Shown here piece by piece: positions 41,746-50,832 of a stretch of DNA of 64,000 nucleotides (the first letter of the stretch is position 1; each line of letters starts with the position of its first letter). A program made the translations under genes and the position numbers. The notes below the pieces were generated by a model. That model was not told where the DNA came from. It searched no databases and saw nothing but the letters and a program-made list of their open reading frames with translations. Origin of the DNA: Actinoplanes oblitus (GTDB lineage Bacteria; Actinomycetota; Actinomycetes; Mycobacteriales; Micromonosporaceae); the NCBI RefSeq assembly GCF_030252345.1, contig NZ_CP126980.1:5781501-5845500 (forward strand), written 5' to 3'.

Positions 41746-44232
41746 ATGACGCTGACCGATCGCCTTCCCGGCACCGCCGAACCCGACGCCGTCTTCGAAG
41801 CCTTCCAGGCCTGGGTGCGGGAGCAGGGCCTGACCCTGTACCCGCACCAGGAGGAGTCGCTGATCGAGATCGCGACCGGATCCAACGTCATCCTGAACAC
41901 CCCGACCGGCTCCGGTAAGAGCCTGGTCGCCGCCGGCGCGCACTTCGCCGCCCTGGCCGACGGCCGCACCACCTTCTACACCGCGCCGATCAAGGCGCTG
42001 GTGAGTGAGAAGTTCTTCGCGCTCTGCGAGATCTTCGGCGCGCACAACGTCGGCATGCTGACCGGCGACGCCAGCGTCAACGCGGACGCCCCGATCATCT
42101 GCTGCACCGCCGAGATCCTGGCGAACCTGGCGCTGCGCGAGGGCGCCCGGGCCGACATCGGCCAGGTGGTGATGGACGAGTTCCACTTCTACGCGGAACC
42201 GGACCGCGGCTGGGCCTGGCAGGTGCCGCTGATCGAGCTGCCGCAGGCCCAGTTCCTGCTGATGTCGGCCACCCTCGGCGACACCACCCGGTTCGTCGAC
42301 GACCTGAGCCGGCGTACCGGGCGGGAGACGGCGGTGGTCAGCAACGCCGAGCGTCCGGTGCCGCTGATCTTCTCGTACGCGATGACCCCGCTGCACGAGA
42401 CGATCGAGGAGCTGCTCTCCACCAAGCAGGCGCCGGTCTACATCGTGCACTTCACCCAGGCGGCCGCGCTGGAACGCGCCCAGTCGCTGATGAGCATCAA
42501 CATGAGCACCCGCGAGGAGAAGGACAGGATCGCGGCGGCGATCGGCGGGTTCCGGTTCACCGCCGGGTTCGGGCGCACCCTGTCCCGGCTGGTGCGGCAC
42601 GGCATCGGCGTGCACCATGCCGGCATGCTGCCGAAATACCGCCGGCTGGTGGAGACCCTGGCGCAGGCCGGCCTGCTCAAGGTGATCTGCGGGACGGACA
42701 CTCTCGGCGTCGGGATCAACGTGCCGATCCGCACGGTGCTGTTCACCGGCCTGTCGAAGTACGACGGCGTGAAGACCCGGCTGCTCAAGGCCCGCGAGTT
42801 CCACCAGATCGCCGGCCGGGCCGGCCGCGCCGGGTACGACACCATCGGCACCGTCATCGTGCAGGCCCCGGAACACGTGATCGACAACGAGCGTGCCCTG
42901 GCCAAGGCCGGCGACGACCCGAAGAAGCGGCGCAAGGTGGTCCGCAAGAAACCGCCGGAGGGGCAGATCGGCTGGGGCCGGCCCACCTTCGACCGCCTAG
43001 TCGAGGCCGAGCCGGAGCCGCTGACCTCGTCCTTCCAGGTCTCGCACGCCATGCTGCTGAACGTGCTGGCCCGCGGCGACGACCCGTTCGAGGCGATGCG
43101 GCACCTGCTCACCGACAACCATGAGGACCCGGTGGCGCAGCGCCGGCACATCCGCCGGGCCATCGCGATCGCCCGCGCGCTGATCGCCGGCGGTGTCATC
43201 GAGCGAACCGACGCCGGCGCCTACAAGCTGGTCGACGACCTGCAGCTGGACTTCGCGCTGAACCAGGCGCTGTCCCCGTTCGCCCTCGCCTGCCTCGAAC
43301 TGCTGGACAAGGAGGCGCCGGAGTACCCGCTGGACGTCGTCTCGGTGATCGAGTCGACGCTCGAGGACCCGCGCCAGGTGGTCTCGGCGCAGCGGCAGAA
43401 GGCGCGCGGCGAGGCGGTCAACGCGATGAAGTCCGAGGGCATCGAGTACGAGCAGCGGATGGAGCTGCTCGAGGACGTCACCTGGCCGCAGCCGCTGCGC
43501 GAGCTGCTCGAGGCGGCCTACGAGACGTACCGTCGCGGCCATCCGTGGGTCGGCGACTACGAGATCAAGCCGAAGTCCGTGGTCCGCGACATGTTCGAGC
43601 GGGCCATGACGTTCACCGAGTACATCTCGTTCTACGGCCTGTCCCGCTCCGAGGGGCTGGTGCTGCGCTACCTGGCCGACGCGTTCCGCGCGCTGCGCCA
43701 GACCGTCCCCGAGGACGCCCGCACCGAGGAGCTCGGCGACCTGATCGAGTGGCTAGGCGAGCTGGTCCGCCAGGTCGACTCCAGCCTGCTCGACGAGTGG
43801 GAGCGGCTGCGCAACCCGGGCGCCGTGGTCGAGGAGGTCCGGATCGACGACAAGCCGCCCGCGGTGACCCGCAACGTGCGCGCGTTCAAGGTGCTGGTCC
43901 GCAACGCGATGTTCCGCCGGGTCGAGCTGGCCGCCCTGGGCCGCTACGACGAGCTGGGCGAGCTGGACGGCGAGTCCGGCTGGACCGCGGAGCGCTGGCG
44001 CAAGGCCATCGAGGAGTACTTCGACGAGTACGACGAGATGGGCACCGGCCCGTCCGCGCGCGGCCCGGCGTTCCTGCACCTCGACGCCGGTCCGGCGGTG
44101 TGGACGGTCCGTCAGGTCTTCGAGGACCCGGACGGCGACCACGACTGGGGCATCGACGCCACCGTCGACCTGGCCGCCTCCGACGAGGCCGGCAGCGCCG
44201 CCATCACCATCCTCGCGGTCGGCCCGCACTAG
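41746..44232 (+). CDS. Ski2-like DEAD/DEAH helicase with DUF3516-type C-terminus
   Basis: An 828-residue SF2 helicase. N-terminal RecA domain: TPTGSGKSLVAAGAH (Walker A), DEFHFY in place of DEAH-type box II, and LMSATLGD (motif III). Second RecA domain: GIGVHHAGMLPKYRRLVE, TDTLGVGINVPIRTVLF and HQIAGRAGRAGYDTIGTV (motif VI). The C-terminal ~400 residues are the actinobacterial DUF3516 region. It probably remodels RNA or RNA-protein complexes in the cytosol. It is not part of a recognisable defence cluster. 54 bp separates it from the BlaI gene. Confidence 0.92.
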   Translation: MTLTDRLPGTAEPDAVFEAFQAWVREQGLTLYPHQEESLIEIATGSNVILNTPTGSGKSLVAAGAHFAALADGRTTFYTAPIKALVSEKFFALCEIFGAHNVGMLTGDASVNADAPIICCTAEILANLALREGARADIGQVVMDEFHFYAEPDRGWAWQVPLIELPQAQFLLMSATLGDTTRFVDDLSRRTGRETAVVSNAERPVPLIFSYAMTPLHETIEELLSTKQAPVYIVHFTQAAALERAQSLMSINMSTREEKDRIAAAIGGFRFTAGFGRTLSRLVRHGIGVHHAGMLPKYRRLVETLAQAGLLKVICGTDTLGVGINVPIRTVLFTGLSKYDGVKTRLLKAREFHQIAGRAGRAGYDTIGTVIVQAPEHVIDNERALAKAGDDPKKRRKVVRKKPPEGQIGWGRPTFDRLVEAEPEPLTSSFQVSHAMLLNVLARGDDPFEAMRHLLTDNHEDPVAQRRHIRRAIAIARALIAGGVIERTDAGAYKLVDDLQLDFALNQALSPFALACLELLDKEAPEYPLDVVSVIESTLEDPRQVVSAQRQKARGEAVNAMKSEGIEYEQRMELLEDVTWPQPLRELLEAAYETYRRGHPWVGDYEIKPKSVVRDMFERAMTFTEYISFYGLSRSEGLVLRYLADAFRALRQTVPEDARTEELGDLIEWLGELVRQVDSSLLDEWERLRNPGAVVEEVRIDDKPPAVTRNVRAFKVLVRNAMFRRVELAALGRYDELGELDGESGWTAERWRKAIEEYFDEYDEMGTGPSARGPAFLHLDAGPAVWTVRQVFEDPDGDHDWGIDATVDLAASDEAGSAAITILAVGPH

Positions 44233-44270
44233 GCTTGCGGTCCGCCGCTTGCCGGTACGGCCGGCGCGCG

Positions 44271-44315
44271 CTGGTACCGGCATGTACCAGTGGTGGCGCC
44301 CGCCGGTCGTACCGT
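44271..44315 (+). promoter_or_regulatory. Palindrome and leaderless -10 of the XRE-TPR gene
   Basis: CTGGTAC-cggcat-GTACCAG (44271-44290) has perfect 7-bp arms. TACCGT (44310-44315) lies 6 nt before the ATG at 44322. This is a probable autoregulatory site. Confidence 0.6.
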
Positions 44316-44321
44316 CGTCGC

Positions 44322-45530
44322 ATGACGCCACGACCGACGCCGGACCCGAGCATCGGGGAACGCATCCGGGATCGCCGCCTGCGCCGCGGCTGGAGTATCC
44401 GCTACGCCGCCAGCCGGGCCGGCGTCTCGCACGCCACCTGGAGCCGGATCGAACGGGGGCGGCAGGCGGCGGACAACCGGTTCGTGCTGGCCGACCTGGC
44501 CACCGCCCTGGAGTGCTCGCCGGCCGAGCTCGCCGGGACCTCGGTCCCGGCCGGTGACCGGGCGGCGGTGGCAGCGCACGCCGCCGTGCACGGCATCCGG
44601 CAGGCCCTGGTCGACCTCGACCTGTCGGCGCCCGGGCCGTCCGCGCCGCCGCCGGACCTGGCCGCGCTGGCCCGGACCGCCGAGCTGGTCGACGACCTGC
44701 GCCGGTCCTGCGACTACGCGGGCGCCGGCCGGTTGATCCCGGACCTGCTGCGCGGCCTGCACGCCGCCACCGCCCTGGACGACCGCGCCCGGGCCCTGCG
44801 CCTGCTCTGCGAGGTCACCTTCATCGCCTCGTCGGTGCTGCGCAACCTCGGGCATCCGGCGGAGGCCTGGCTGGGCGCGGAACGCTGCCGTGACGCCGCC
44901 GACGCCACTCGCGACCCGATCCTGCGGGGCTACGCGGCGTACGCCCGGGCCAGCGCCGCCAACGCCTGCGGCTCGTACGACCGCGGGCTCGCCCTGGCCG
45001 AGCAGGCCGTCGAGGCGTTGCGTCCGGACACCGCCCGGCCCGGCGGCGCCGCGATGCTCGGCTCGCTGCAGCTGATCTGCGCCTACGCCAGCCGGGGACG
45101 CAGGCGCCTGGACGACAGCCGCGCCTGGTGCGCCGAGGCCGCCGAGCTGGCCCGGCGGACCGGCGAGACCACCACGCTGGGCCTCTACTTCGGTCCGACG
45201 AACGTCGGCATCTGGCGGATCGGCATCGAGACCGACGGCGACGACCCGGTCCGGGCCGCCCGGATCGCCCGGGACACCGACCCGGCGGCGCTGCCGGTCG
45301 GTTTCCGGCAGGTGTTCTACTACGCCGACACCGCCCGCGCCCTGGCCCGGCTGTGCGGGCGCGACCGCGAGGCGATCCGCTTCCTGCTCACCGCCGAGCG
45401 GGTGGCCCCGCAGCACGTGCACACGTCGTCACTGGTCCAGGAGACGGCACGCGCCCTGCTGGACCGCTCCCGCCGCCTGGCCGGCGGCACCGAGCTACGG
45501 GCCTTCTGCGAACGCCTCCAGATCGGCTGA
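44322..45530 (+). CDS. XRE-family regulator with TPR-like sensor domain
   Basis: A 402-residue protein. Residues about 10-70 are an XRE HTH (IGERIRDRRLRRGWSIRYAASRAGVSHATWSRIERGRQ); the rest is Ala/Leu/Arg-rich helical repeats of TPR type (RALRLLCEVTFIASSVLRNLGHPAEAWLGAERC...). Proteins of this design are common in Streptomyces and relatives and often bind peptides or other small signals. It stands alone; no small secreted peptide gene was seen downstream. A copy of the dispersed structured repeat lies just after its stop, in reverse orientation. Confidence 0.85.
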   Translation: MTPRPTPDPSIGERIRDRRLRRGWSIRYAASRAGVSHATWSRIERGRQAADNRFVLADLATALECSPAELAGTSVPAGDRAAVAAHAAVHGIRQALVDLDLSAPGPSAPPPDLAALARTAELVDDLRRSCDYAGAGRLIPDLLRGLHAATALDDRARALRLLCEVTFIASSVLRNLGHPAEAWLGAERCRDAADATRDPILRGYAAYARASAANACGSYDRGLALAEQAVEALRPDTARPGGAAMLGSLQLICAYASRGRRRLDDSRAWCAEAAELARRTGETTTLGLYFGPTNVGIWRIGIETDGDDPVRAARIARDTDPAALPVGFRQVFYYADTARALARLCGRDREAIRFLLTAERVAPQHVHTSSLVQETARALLDRSRRLAGGTELRAFCERLQIG

Positions 45531-45562
45531 CCCGGCTTGCCGCCACCCGGGTTCCGGTTTTC

Positions 45563-45684
45563 GTGACCACCCGCGGACGTCGCCCTGGCGGGCCGGGCGT
45601 TCGGGACGCGCCAGCGTCCTGCCCGGCCCGTCAGGGTCCCTGGCGGGAGCGACGATCGGTGATCAGCGCGGATCCGAGTCATCG
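45563..45684 (-). ncRNA. Structured dispersed repeat, copy C
   Basis: Minus-strand copy of the element at 24592 and 36536, lying between the convergent XRE-TPR and S-4TM-like genes. It keeps 15 of 16 stem pairs. Against copy A, one T-A pair is replaced by G-C on both sides. Confidence 0.6.
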
Positions 45685-45741
45685 ATCCTCCGAAGGTGAT
45701 CTCGGCAGGAATCCGGGTGAGCCGGAGCGGGACGCCGGCGG

Positions 45742-46695
45742 TCACGACTTGTCGGGTGTGCGGGGGCGGGCGCGGACCTGCAGGCCGGCCGCGAGCAGGG
45801 TGTTGCGGGCCTCGGCGAGGCCGGCCGAGAAGTCGCTGCAGTCCTGGGCGTAGTAGCGCTGGAAGAACCAGCGCGGAACCCGTGGAGCGCGGCGGCGGGA
45901 GAGGAAGAGCTGGTCCTGGACCTGGCGGGCCATCCGGCAGAGGTCGCGGGCGACTTCCGGGTCCAGGCCGGCGTGGGCCAGCTGGGCGCAGCGGGCGCGG
46001 GAGTAGGCACAGACCCGCTTGCGGTCGGCGGCGACCGTGCGCTGTTCCCGGAAGGTGTCCCAGCCGAGCATGAACATGCCCAGCGACGGCACGCACCACT
46101 GGACGAACAGGTCGGTGATCGTGGAGTTGCGCAGCATCCCGGTGATCAGCCCGAGCAGCGCCCAGCCGATTATCGCGAGCATCACCATCTGGGCGTACCG
46201 GCGGCGGACCCGGCTGCCCCAGGCGAGGTTCTGCTGCTGGCGGGCGAGCACGTCGAAGGGCCGGGGCAGGTTCGGCATCTCGTGGTGGTCGCGGGGCGGG
46301 TCGCCGCGGTACCGGCTGCTCAGGTGCCGGACGTCCTCCGGGGAGATCTGGTCGCCGGCCAGGATGCAGTTCCACGGCAGGTGGAAGAAGCGCACCTCGA
46401 ACGCCTCCTGCAGCAGCGCGGACCGCAGCAGCTCACGGTCCGCCCAGGAGGCGAGGCCCAGCGAGTACGCGAGAGCCCAGAGCACCCCGATGACGGAGAG
46501 GACGACGCTCAGCGGCTTCCCGGTGACCGCGCCGACGAAGACGGCGAACAGGCCGGTGGCGGCCAGCCCGGCGGAGATGACGACGCGCAGCGCGGCGAGG
46601 CGTCTGACCCGGGCGTGCGAGACGGCTGTCGCGCGCAGGAGGTGACTCAGCGTGGGGTCGATCGGGCGCTGGCGCACCGGTCGGCGATCGGTCAT
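45742..46695 (-). CDS. S-4TM-like putative pore-forming effector
   Basis: A 317-residue protein with four predicted membrane helices in two pairs (residues about 37-88 and 170-215). The segment LLQEAFEVRFFHLPWNCILAGDQISPEDVRHL with its conserved LPWN is what I associate with the S-4TM family. That family was predicted from comparative genomics to form pores activated by nucleotide second messengers in anti-phage or self-killing systems. No cyclase, SAVED or SMODS gene is adjacent, so it would be an orphan or signal to a distant partner. The ATG at 46695 has GAGG upstream; a longer frame reaches 46800. Confidence 0.68.
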   Translation of the reverse strand: MTDRRPVRQRPIDPTLSHLLRATAVSHARVRRLAALRVVISAGLAATGLFAVFVGAVTGKPLSVVLSVIGVLWALAYSLGLASWADRELLRSALLQEAFEVRFFHLPWNCILAGDQISPEDVRHLSSRYRGDPPRDHHEMPNLPRPFDVLARQQQNLAWGSRVRRRYAQMVMLAIIGWALLGLITGMLRNSTITDLFVQWCVPSLGMFMLGWDTFREQRTVAADRKRVCAYSRARCAQLAHAGLDPEVARDLCRMARQVQDQLFLSRRRAPRVPRWFFQRYYAQDCSDFSAGLAEARNTLLAAGLQVRARPRTPDKS

Positions 46696-46817
46696 GACTG
46701 TCACCGCCTCGGACAGTGACGTCGGGTAGGGAGTTCCCTGGGGAACGATGCCCAATGTTATCGCGAAATGGACCGACGATTGTCTATACCAGCAGCTCAC
46801 GTGCGATATACGGATAT

Positions 46818-47040
46818 TTAGCGCACGGTTGTCAACCAGCTACGCACGGTGAGCGTCGCGCGTACGTCATCCTCGTTGTAGCGAAGCAGCCGCACGGTCG
46901 CCGACGCGGGCCCGCTGGTGCCATTCCTGGCACTGACGGCCGACCGGATCGTCGTCCCGCCAGCGGAAACCGGCGCCGTGCACGGCGACCGTCTTCAGCC
47001 CCACGCCGGCACGTGACTCGACGGCGGCGCGCACGGCACG
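46818..47040 (-). pseudogene. C-terminal relic of a RecB-like / RNase H-fold nuclease
   Basis: On the minus strand one frame reads VGLKTVAVHGAGFRWRDDDP, and a second frame, after a shift near 46920, reads ATVRLLRYNEDDVRATLTVR to a stop at 46818. Together they match the C-terminal YNEDDxxAT segment of TM0106/RNase_H_2-type nucleases. The upstream ~80-90% of such a gene is missing. It lies between the S-4TM-like gene and the ParB-like gene. Confidence 0.6.
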
Positions 47041-47095
47041 CGCCGCGTAGCCGCCGAGCAGCACCGGCCGACCGTTGATCATGCGCGATGCCGGA

Positions 47096-47659
47096 TCACT
47101 CGCCGTCGTCCGGCTCGTCGACCCCGGTGATCGACACCAGACTGACCGGTACGCCGGCGCGGGTGGCCCGGTTGACCAGCTCCTGGCCCAGCGGGGCGTC
47201 CTCGCCGGCCGGGCAGCGCCACCAGCCGCTGACCTGGTCGGTGCCGGGGAACAGCATGCCGCAGGTGGTCCAGCCGCCGGCGAACGGGAACGAGCGCAGC
47301 GCCCGGGCCAGCCGGTCGACCGCACCGGAACTCAGCCCCGGGACCTTGAGGGTGGCCAGGACCAGGCGTTTCTCCGGCAGGTCGGCCTCCGAGTCGGTGA
47401 GATCGAGGGCGTCGTGCTCGTTCAGCACGGCGGCGGCGATCCGGTGCATGCCGTCCAGGATCTCCCGCGCCGCCGGGTCGACCAGGATCGGCTCGGCGAA
47501 CCCGCCGTGCAGCACCAGCTCGGCCCGCAGCAGCTCGACGACCTGGGCGCTGTCCGGGTCGGCGAGGAGGCCGGGAACCGCCCGTTTCCAGGTCACGCCA
47601 CCGAAGGCGGGCCGGAACGCGGCCAGCACCTCGGTGAGCGGCATCCGGCGTACGGTCAC
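47096..47659 (-). CDS. ParB-like-domain protein
   Basis: A 187-residue protein. The segment FAEPILVDPAAREILDGMHRIAAAVLNEHD resembles the ParB/sulfiredoxin nuclease-like fold, where D-G-x-H-R is the nucleotide-binding (CTPase-type) motif. The N-terminal MTVRRMPLTEVLAAFRPAF and the C-terminal half match nothing I recognise. It lacks a ParB HTH and is not near a parA, so chromosome partitioning is unlikely; a stand-alone ParB-like enzyme or adaptor is more likely. The start is a GTG. Confidence 0.6.
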   Translation of the reverse strand: MTVRRMPLTEVLAAFRPAFGGVTWKRAVPGLLADPDSAQVVELLRAELVLHGGFAEPILVDPAAREILDGMHRIAAAVLNEHDALDLTDSEADLPEKRLVLATLKVPGLSSGAVDRLARALRSFPFAGGWTTCGMLFPGTDQVSGWWRCPAGEDAPLGQELVNRATRAGVPVSLVSITGVDEPDDGE

Positions 47660-47696
47660 TGGCGAAATGGTGCCACGCGCGGATTGACCTGCCTAT

Positions 47697-48842
47697 TCAC
47701 CGAAGGGTGAACAACAGTGTCGCCAATAGGACCACCGGTGCGCAGAGCATCGTGGTGAGCAGGATGGTGTCCCGGGCCAGGACCAGGCCGGTGCCGGACC
47801 GCTGGCCGTACAGGTAGACGTTCTGGGCGGTGGGCAGGCAGGCGAGAACGGTCACCGCGTACGTCTCCTCCGGCGACAACCGCAGGCCGGCGGCGAGCAG
47901 GACAGCGAACAGCGGCATGGCTGCGGATTTGAGCAGGACGGCGGTGACTGTCGCGGCGCGGTCCGGGCCGGGGGCCAGCACGCGGCGGCCGGAGAGCGAC
48001 ATACCGAAGGCGATCAACACCATCGGTACGGCGGCGTTGCCGATGGTGATCAGGGGGTTGAGGAGCGAAGCGGGGAGGTGCAGGCCGGTCAGGGAGACGA
48101 TGGCGCCCAGGAGCACCGCGACGATCATCGGGTTGCGCAGTGGGGTGGTCACGGCGTCCCGGAGGGAGGCCCGGCCGGTGCTGGAGAGGTCCAGGAGGGT
48201 CAGGGCGATCGGGGTGATCACCAGGAGTTGCAGCATGATGATCGGGACCACCAGGGCGGCGTTGCCGAGGATGTAGGTGGCGATCGGGATGCCGATGTAG
48301 TTGGCGTTGACGTATCCGGCGGACAGCGCGCCGATGATGCGCGTGCCCTGCGCGGTTTTTTCACCTTTTCCGCCGTCGCTCGCGCCCCCTCCGCCCTTCT
48401 CACCGTCCCTCGCGTCTTCCGCGCCGCCGCTTGCGGGCTGGCCGCCGCCTCTCGCGGGCCGGCCGCCGCCCTCGCCGCCCCTCGCGGTCCGCCCGCCTTC
48501 CCCGCCGCGCCTCGCGGCCTGGCCGCCTTCCCCGCCGCGCCTCGCGTTCTGTCCTTGGTCCCGGCTGTCACTTGGGTTCCTTTTGGCGGCCTTGATCGAC
48601 AGCGGGTGGAGGACGAAACAGATCAGGGCGGCGCCGGCCGAGACCAGCAGCGGCCCGCTGAACAGCGCGGTCAGGTCGGCGCCGGCCACCCCGGTGAAGA
48701 GCAGGCACGGATTGAGCACCAGCCAGACCACCCGGGCCAGCACGGTCTCGGCGTTCGCCGGCAGGTCCGCCCAGCGGCGCAGCCCCCAGCCGGCCGCCAC
48801 GATCACCCCGATCAGCAGGAATCCGGAGAGCGCCGCCAACAT
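47697..48842 (-). CDS. AEC-family (auxin efflux carrier-like) transporter with repeat insert
   Basis: A 381-residue permease with about ten membrane helices; NANYIGIPIATYILGNAALVVPIIML and the C-terminal half are typical of AEC proteins that carry organic acids or amino acids. Between helices 3 and 4 (residues about 85-165) lies a hydrophilic Gly/Arg/Glu-rich insert of near-perfect 10-residue repeats (GGEGGQAARR-type), encoded by a 30-bp tandem repeat at about 48345-48590. The insert looks like a recent minisatellite expansion in a cytoplasmic loop. TAGCGT lies 8 nt upstream of the ATG. Confidence 0.85.
   Translation of the reverse strand: MLAALSGFLLIGVIVAAGWGLRRWADLPANAETVLARVVWLVLNPCLLFTGVAGADLTALFSGPLLVSAGAALICFVLHPLSIKAAKRNPSDSRDQGQNARRGGEGGQAARRGGEGGRTARGGEGGGRPARGGGQPASGGAEDARDGEKGGGGASDGGKGEKTAQGTRIIGALSAGYVNANYIGIPIATYILGNAALVVPIIMLQLLVITPIALTLLDLSSTGRASLRDAVTTPLRNPMIVAVLLGAIVSLTGLHLPASLLNPLITIGNAAVPMVLIAFGMSLSGRRVLAPGPDRAATVTAVLLKSAAMPLFAVLLAAGLRLSPEETYAVTVLACLPTAQNVYLYGQRSGTGLVLARDTILLTTMLCAPVVLLATLLFTLR
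48345..48590. repeat. In-frame 30-bp tandem repeat inside the AEC transporter
   Basis: Units of CCGCCTTCCCCGCCGCGCCT-type sequence repeat in frame and diverge towards the ends. All preserve the reading frame, which suggests selection against frameshift or a young expansion. Confidence 0.75.
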
Positions 48843-48903
48843 GATCAGCGACGCTATCGGGCGACCGCTGGCCGAATCGACTTCGGGGTACGGCGCTCGG
48901 TCG

Positions 48904-48909
48904 TACGGT
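48904..48909 (+). promoter_or_regulatory. Leaderless -10 of the DUF6461 gene
   Basis: TACGGT lies 6 nt before the GTG at 48916. Confidence 0.5.
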
Positions 48910-48915
48910 GACCGG

Positions 48916-50832
48916 GTGGGGGACGAGGCGGCGGAGTACTACGACCGGATGCTGGTGGACGCGGAGTGGGGTGAGGCGTTCTGCCTGACCTTCGTCCGGG
49001 GGCTCGACGACGCCGCGCTGGTCACCGCGTTCGGTGGCGACCCGTCGACGATGCTGTCGCAGGCGGAGCTGGCGCAGATTCTGGACACTTTTCCGTACGG
49101 CGAGGAGCCGGCCACCCTGGTGGTCGCCACCCTGGGCGAGTGGCGGATCGGCATCGAGATCAACGGCTGCCAGGGCAACCGCTCGGAGGTGCTGCGCCGG
49201 GCGGCCGCCGCCGGTGACGGGGTCGCGCTCAGCGTGTACCGCAACGTCAACGGGCGTTCCGAGTTCTCCTATGTCCGGCACGACAGCACCCAGGTGGTGA
49301 TCGACCAGATCCGGCCGGAACGGCGTACCGGCGAGAATCCGGGGCTGCTCGACGAATACCTGGACGGGCTGCCCTTCGGGTACGAGGACGACCTGATCCC
49401 GGAGGCCGCCGGGCTGGCCCTGGCGGAACGGCTCACCGGCGTCCGGCTGCCGTTCGACCTGATGGAACGGGACCTGCCCGGGGCGGTGCTGGCTCTCGTA
49501 CCGGACGACCTGGTGCCCGAGGGCGGCCGCGGGCTGGCCGCTCTCGAGCACCCCTTCGTGCAGCGGATGCTGGCCGCGCCGACGTGCGAGAACGTCCCGG
49601 CGATGGTCGCGTTCCGGGCCCGGCTGATCGCCGAGGACGCCGGGCTGCTCGGCGAACCGGTGATCAGTGAGGTGCTGGCCGCCCTGGACGCGAACCGGGA
49701 GGTCGGGCCGGAACTCCGAGCCCGCCTGCGTGAACTGCACGAACGGGTCGGCGACGAACTGGGGGCGATGAAAGCGGTCCAGGACATCGCGGCCGCCGCG
49801 ATGCCGGCCGAGGATCCGCGGGACCGCTTCGGTACGACGTATGCGCTGCGGGACAGCGATCGCAGCCTGCAGGCCGTGGTCCTGAGGCGCTGCGCACTGC
49901 GGGCTCTGCGGGAGAGGCCGCCTGTCCCAGCGTTCTTCGCGACGTCCGCCTCTGTTCACGGCACCGCCGTCGGTCACGGCACACCCTCCCACGCCACACC
50001 ACCACACCCGGCCGGCCGCAGCACGCCCTCCCCTGCACCCGCACACAGCACCTCGACGCACCCGACCGGTCAGGGGACCGCCTCCCCGGCGCCGGCCCAC
50101 AGCACCTCGACACACCGCACACCTTCACCCACACCGGCCGACAGCACCTCGACACACCGCACACCTTCACCCACACCGGCCGACAGCACCTCGACACACC
50201 CGACCGGGCGCGACGCACCCGGCCACGCCGCATCATCGAGCCCGACCGGCCGCAGCATGCCCTCCCCTGCACCCGCACACGGCACCTCGACGCACCCGAC
50301 CGGTCTGGGCACGCCCGCGCCTGCGCCGGCGCACAGCACGTCGAGGCACTCGGCCGGTCCCGGGCTCGGCTCGACCGCGGCCTACGGGGTGATGGCGAAG
50401 GAATTCGCCAGCTGGGACGCGGAGAAGCAGCGGGCCGCGGCACGCTGGCTGGCACGGCGGGCGTTCGAGGCGGCGGGCTTGGACAAGCTGGACTGGGCGC
50501 GGCCGGCCCTGGAAGCTCTCGACCGCGGAGACCCGCTGCCGTTCCCGGACAGGCACGCGGTGTTCCGGCTGATCTCGGCAGCCGCGCTGGTGACCGCGAC
50601 CACCGGCCTGCCGCTGGACCAGGTGGGCGACCGCTTGACCGAGACGCAGCGCGCCGAGCTGCGCGAACGCATCGATCGCGCCCCCATGGCGGTGATCACC
50701 ATCTTCAACACCGTGCACCCCGACCCCGCCAAGGCTCTGACCGACACCTTCACCACCGCCCTGGAAACCTTCGACGGCCGTGACGAAGACCTGACAACCG
50801 AACTCCGCACCCGCTTCGGCGCCACCACCTGA
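48916..50832 (+). CDS. DUF6461-like protein with low-complexity central repeat
   Basis: A 638-residue protein. The N-terminus (YYDRMLVDAEWGEAFCLTFVRGLDDAALVTAFGGDP... and WRIGIEINGCQGNRSEVLRRA) is the signature of the actinomycete DUF6461 family. Residues about 345-490 are a His/Ser/Thr/Pro-rich tandem repeat (THRTPSPTPADSTS units of 14 residues, 42 bp). The C-terminal third is helical (MAKEFASWDAEKQRAAARWLARRAFEAAGL...). There is no signal peptide. The GTG at 48916 is chosen by its -10 box; the longer open frame upstream is antisense shadow of the AEC gene. Function unknown. Confidence 0.75.
   Translation: MGDEAAEYYDRMLVDAEWGEAFCLTFVRGLDDAALVTAFGGDPSTMLSQAELAQILDTFPYGEEPATLVVATLGEWRIGIEINGCQGNRSEVLRRAAAAGDGVALSVYRNVNGRSEFSYVRHDSTQVVIDQIRPERRTGENPGLLDEYLDGLPFGYEDDLIPEAAGLALAERLTGVRLPFDLMERDLPGAVLALVPDDLVPEGGRGLAALEHPFVQRMLAAPTCENVPAMVAFRARLIAEDAGLLGEPVISEVLAALDANREVGPELRARLRELHERVGDELGAMKAVQDIAAAAMPAEDPRDRFGTTYALRDSDRSLQAVVLRRCALRALRERPPVPAFFATSASVHGTAVGHGTPSHATPPHPAGRSTPSPAPAHSTSTHPTGQGTASPAPAHSTSTHRTPSPTPADSTSTHRTPSPTPADSTSTHPTGRDAPGHAASSSPTGRSMPSPAPAHGTSTHPTGLGTPAPAPAHSTSRHSAGPGLGSTAAYGVMAKEFASWDAEKQRAAARWLARRAFEAAGLDKLDWARPALEALDRGDPLPFPDRHAVFRLISAAALVTATTGLPLDQVGDRLTETQRAELRERIDRAPMAVITIFNTVHPDPAKALTDTFTTALETFDGRDEDLTTELRTRFGATT
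49950..50390. repeat. In-frame minisatellite inside the DUF6461 gene
   Basis: A mosaic of tandem units, including two perfect 42-bp units (ACAGCACCTCGACACACCGC...), plus longer duplicated blocks (CACCCGACCGG...CACAGCACCTCG). All are in frame. Confidence 0.8.
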
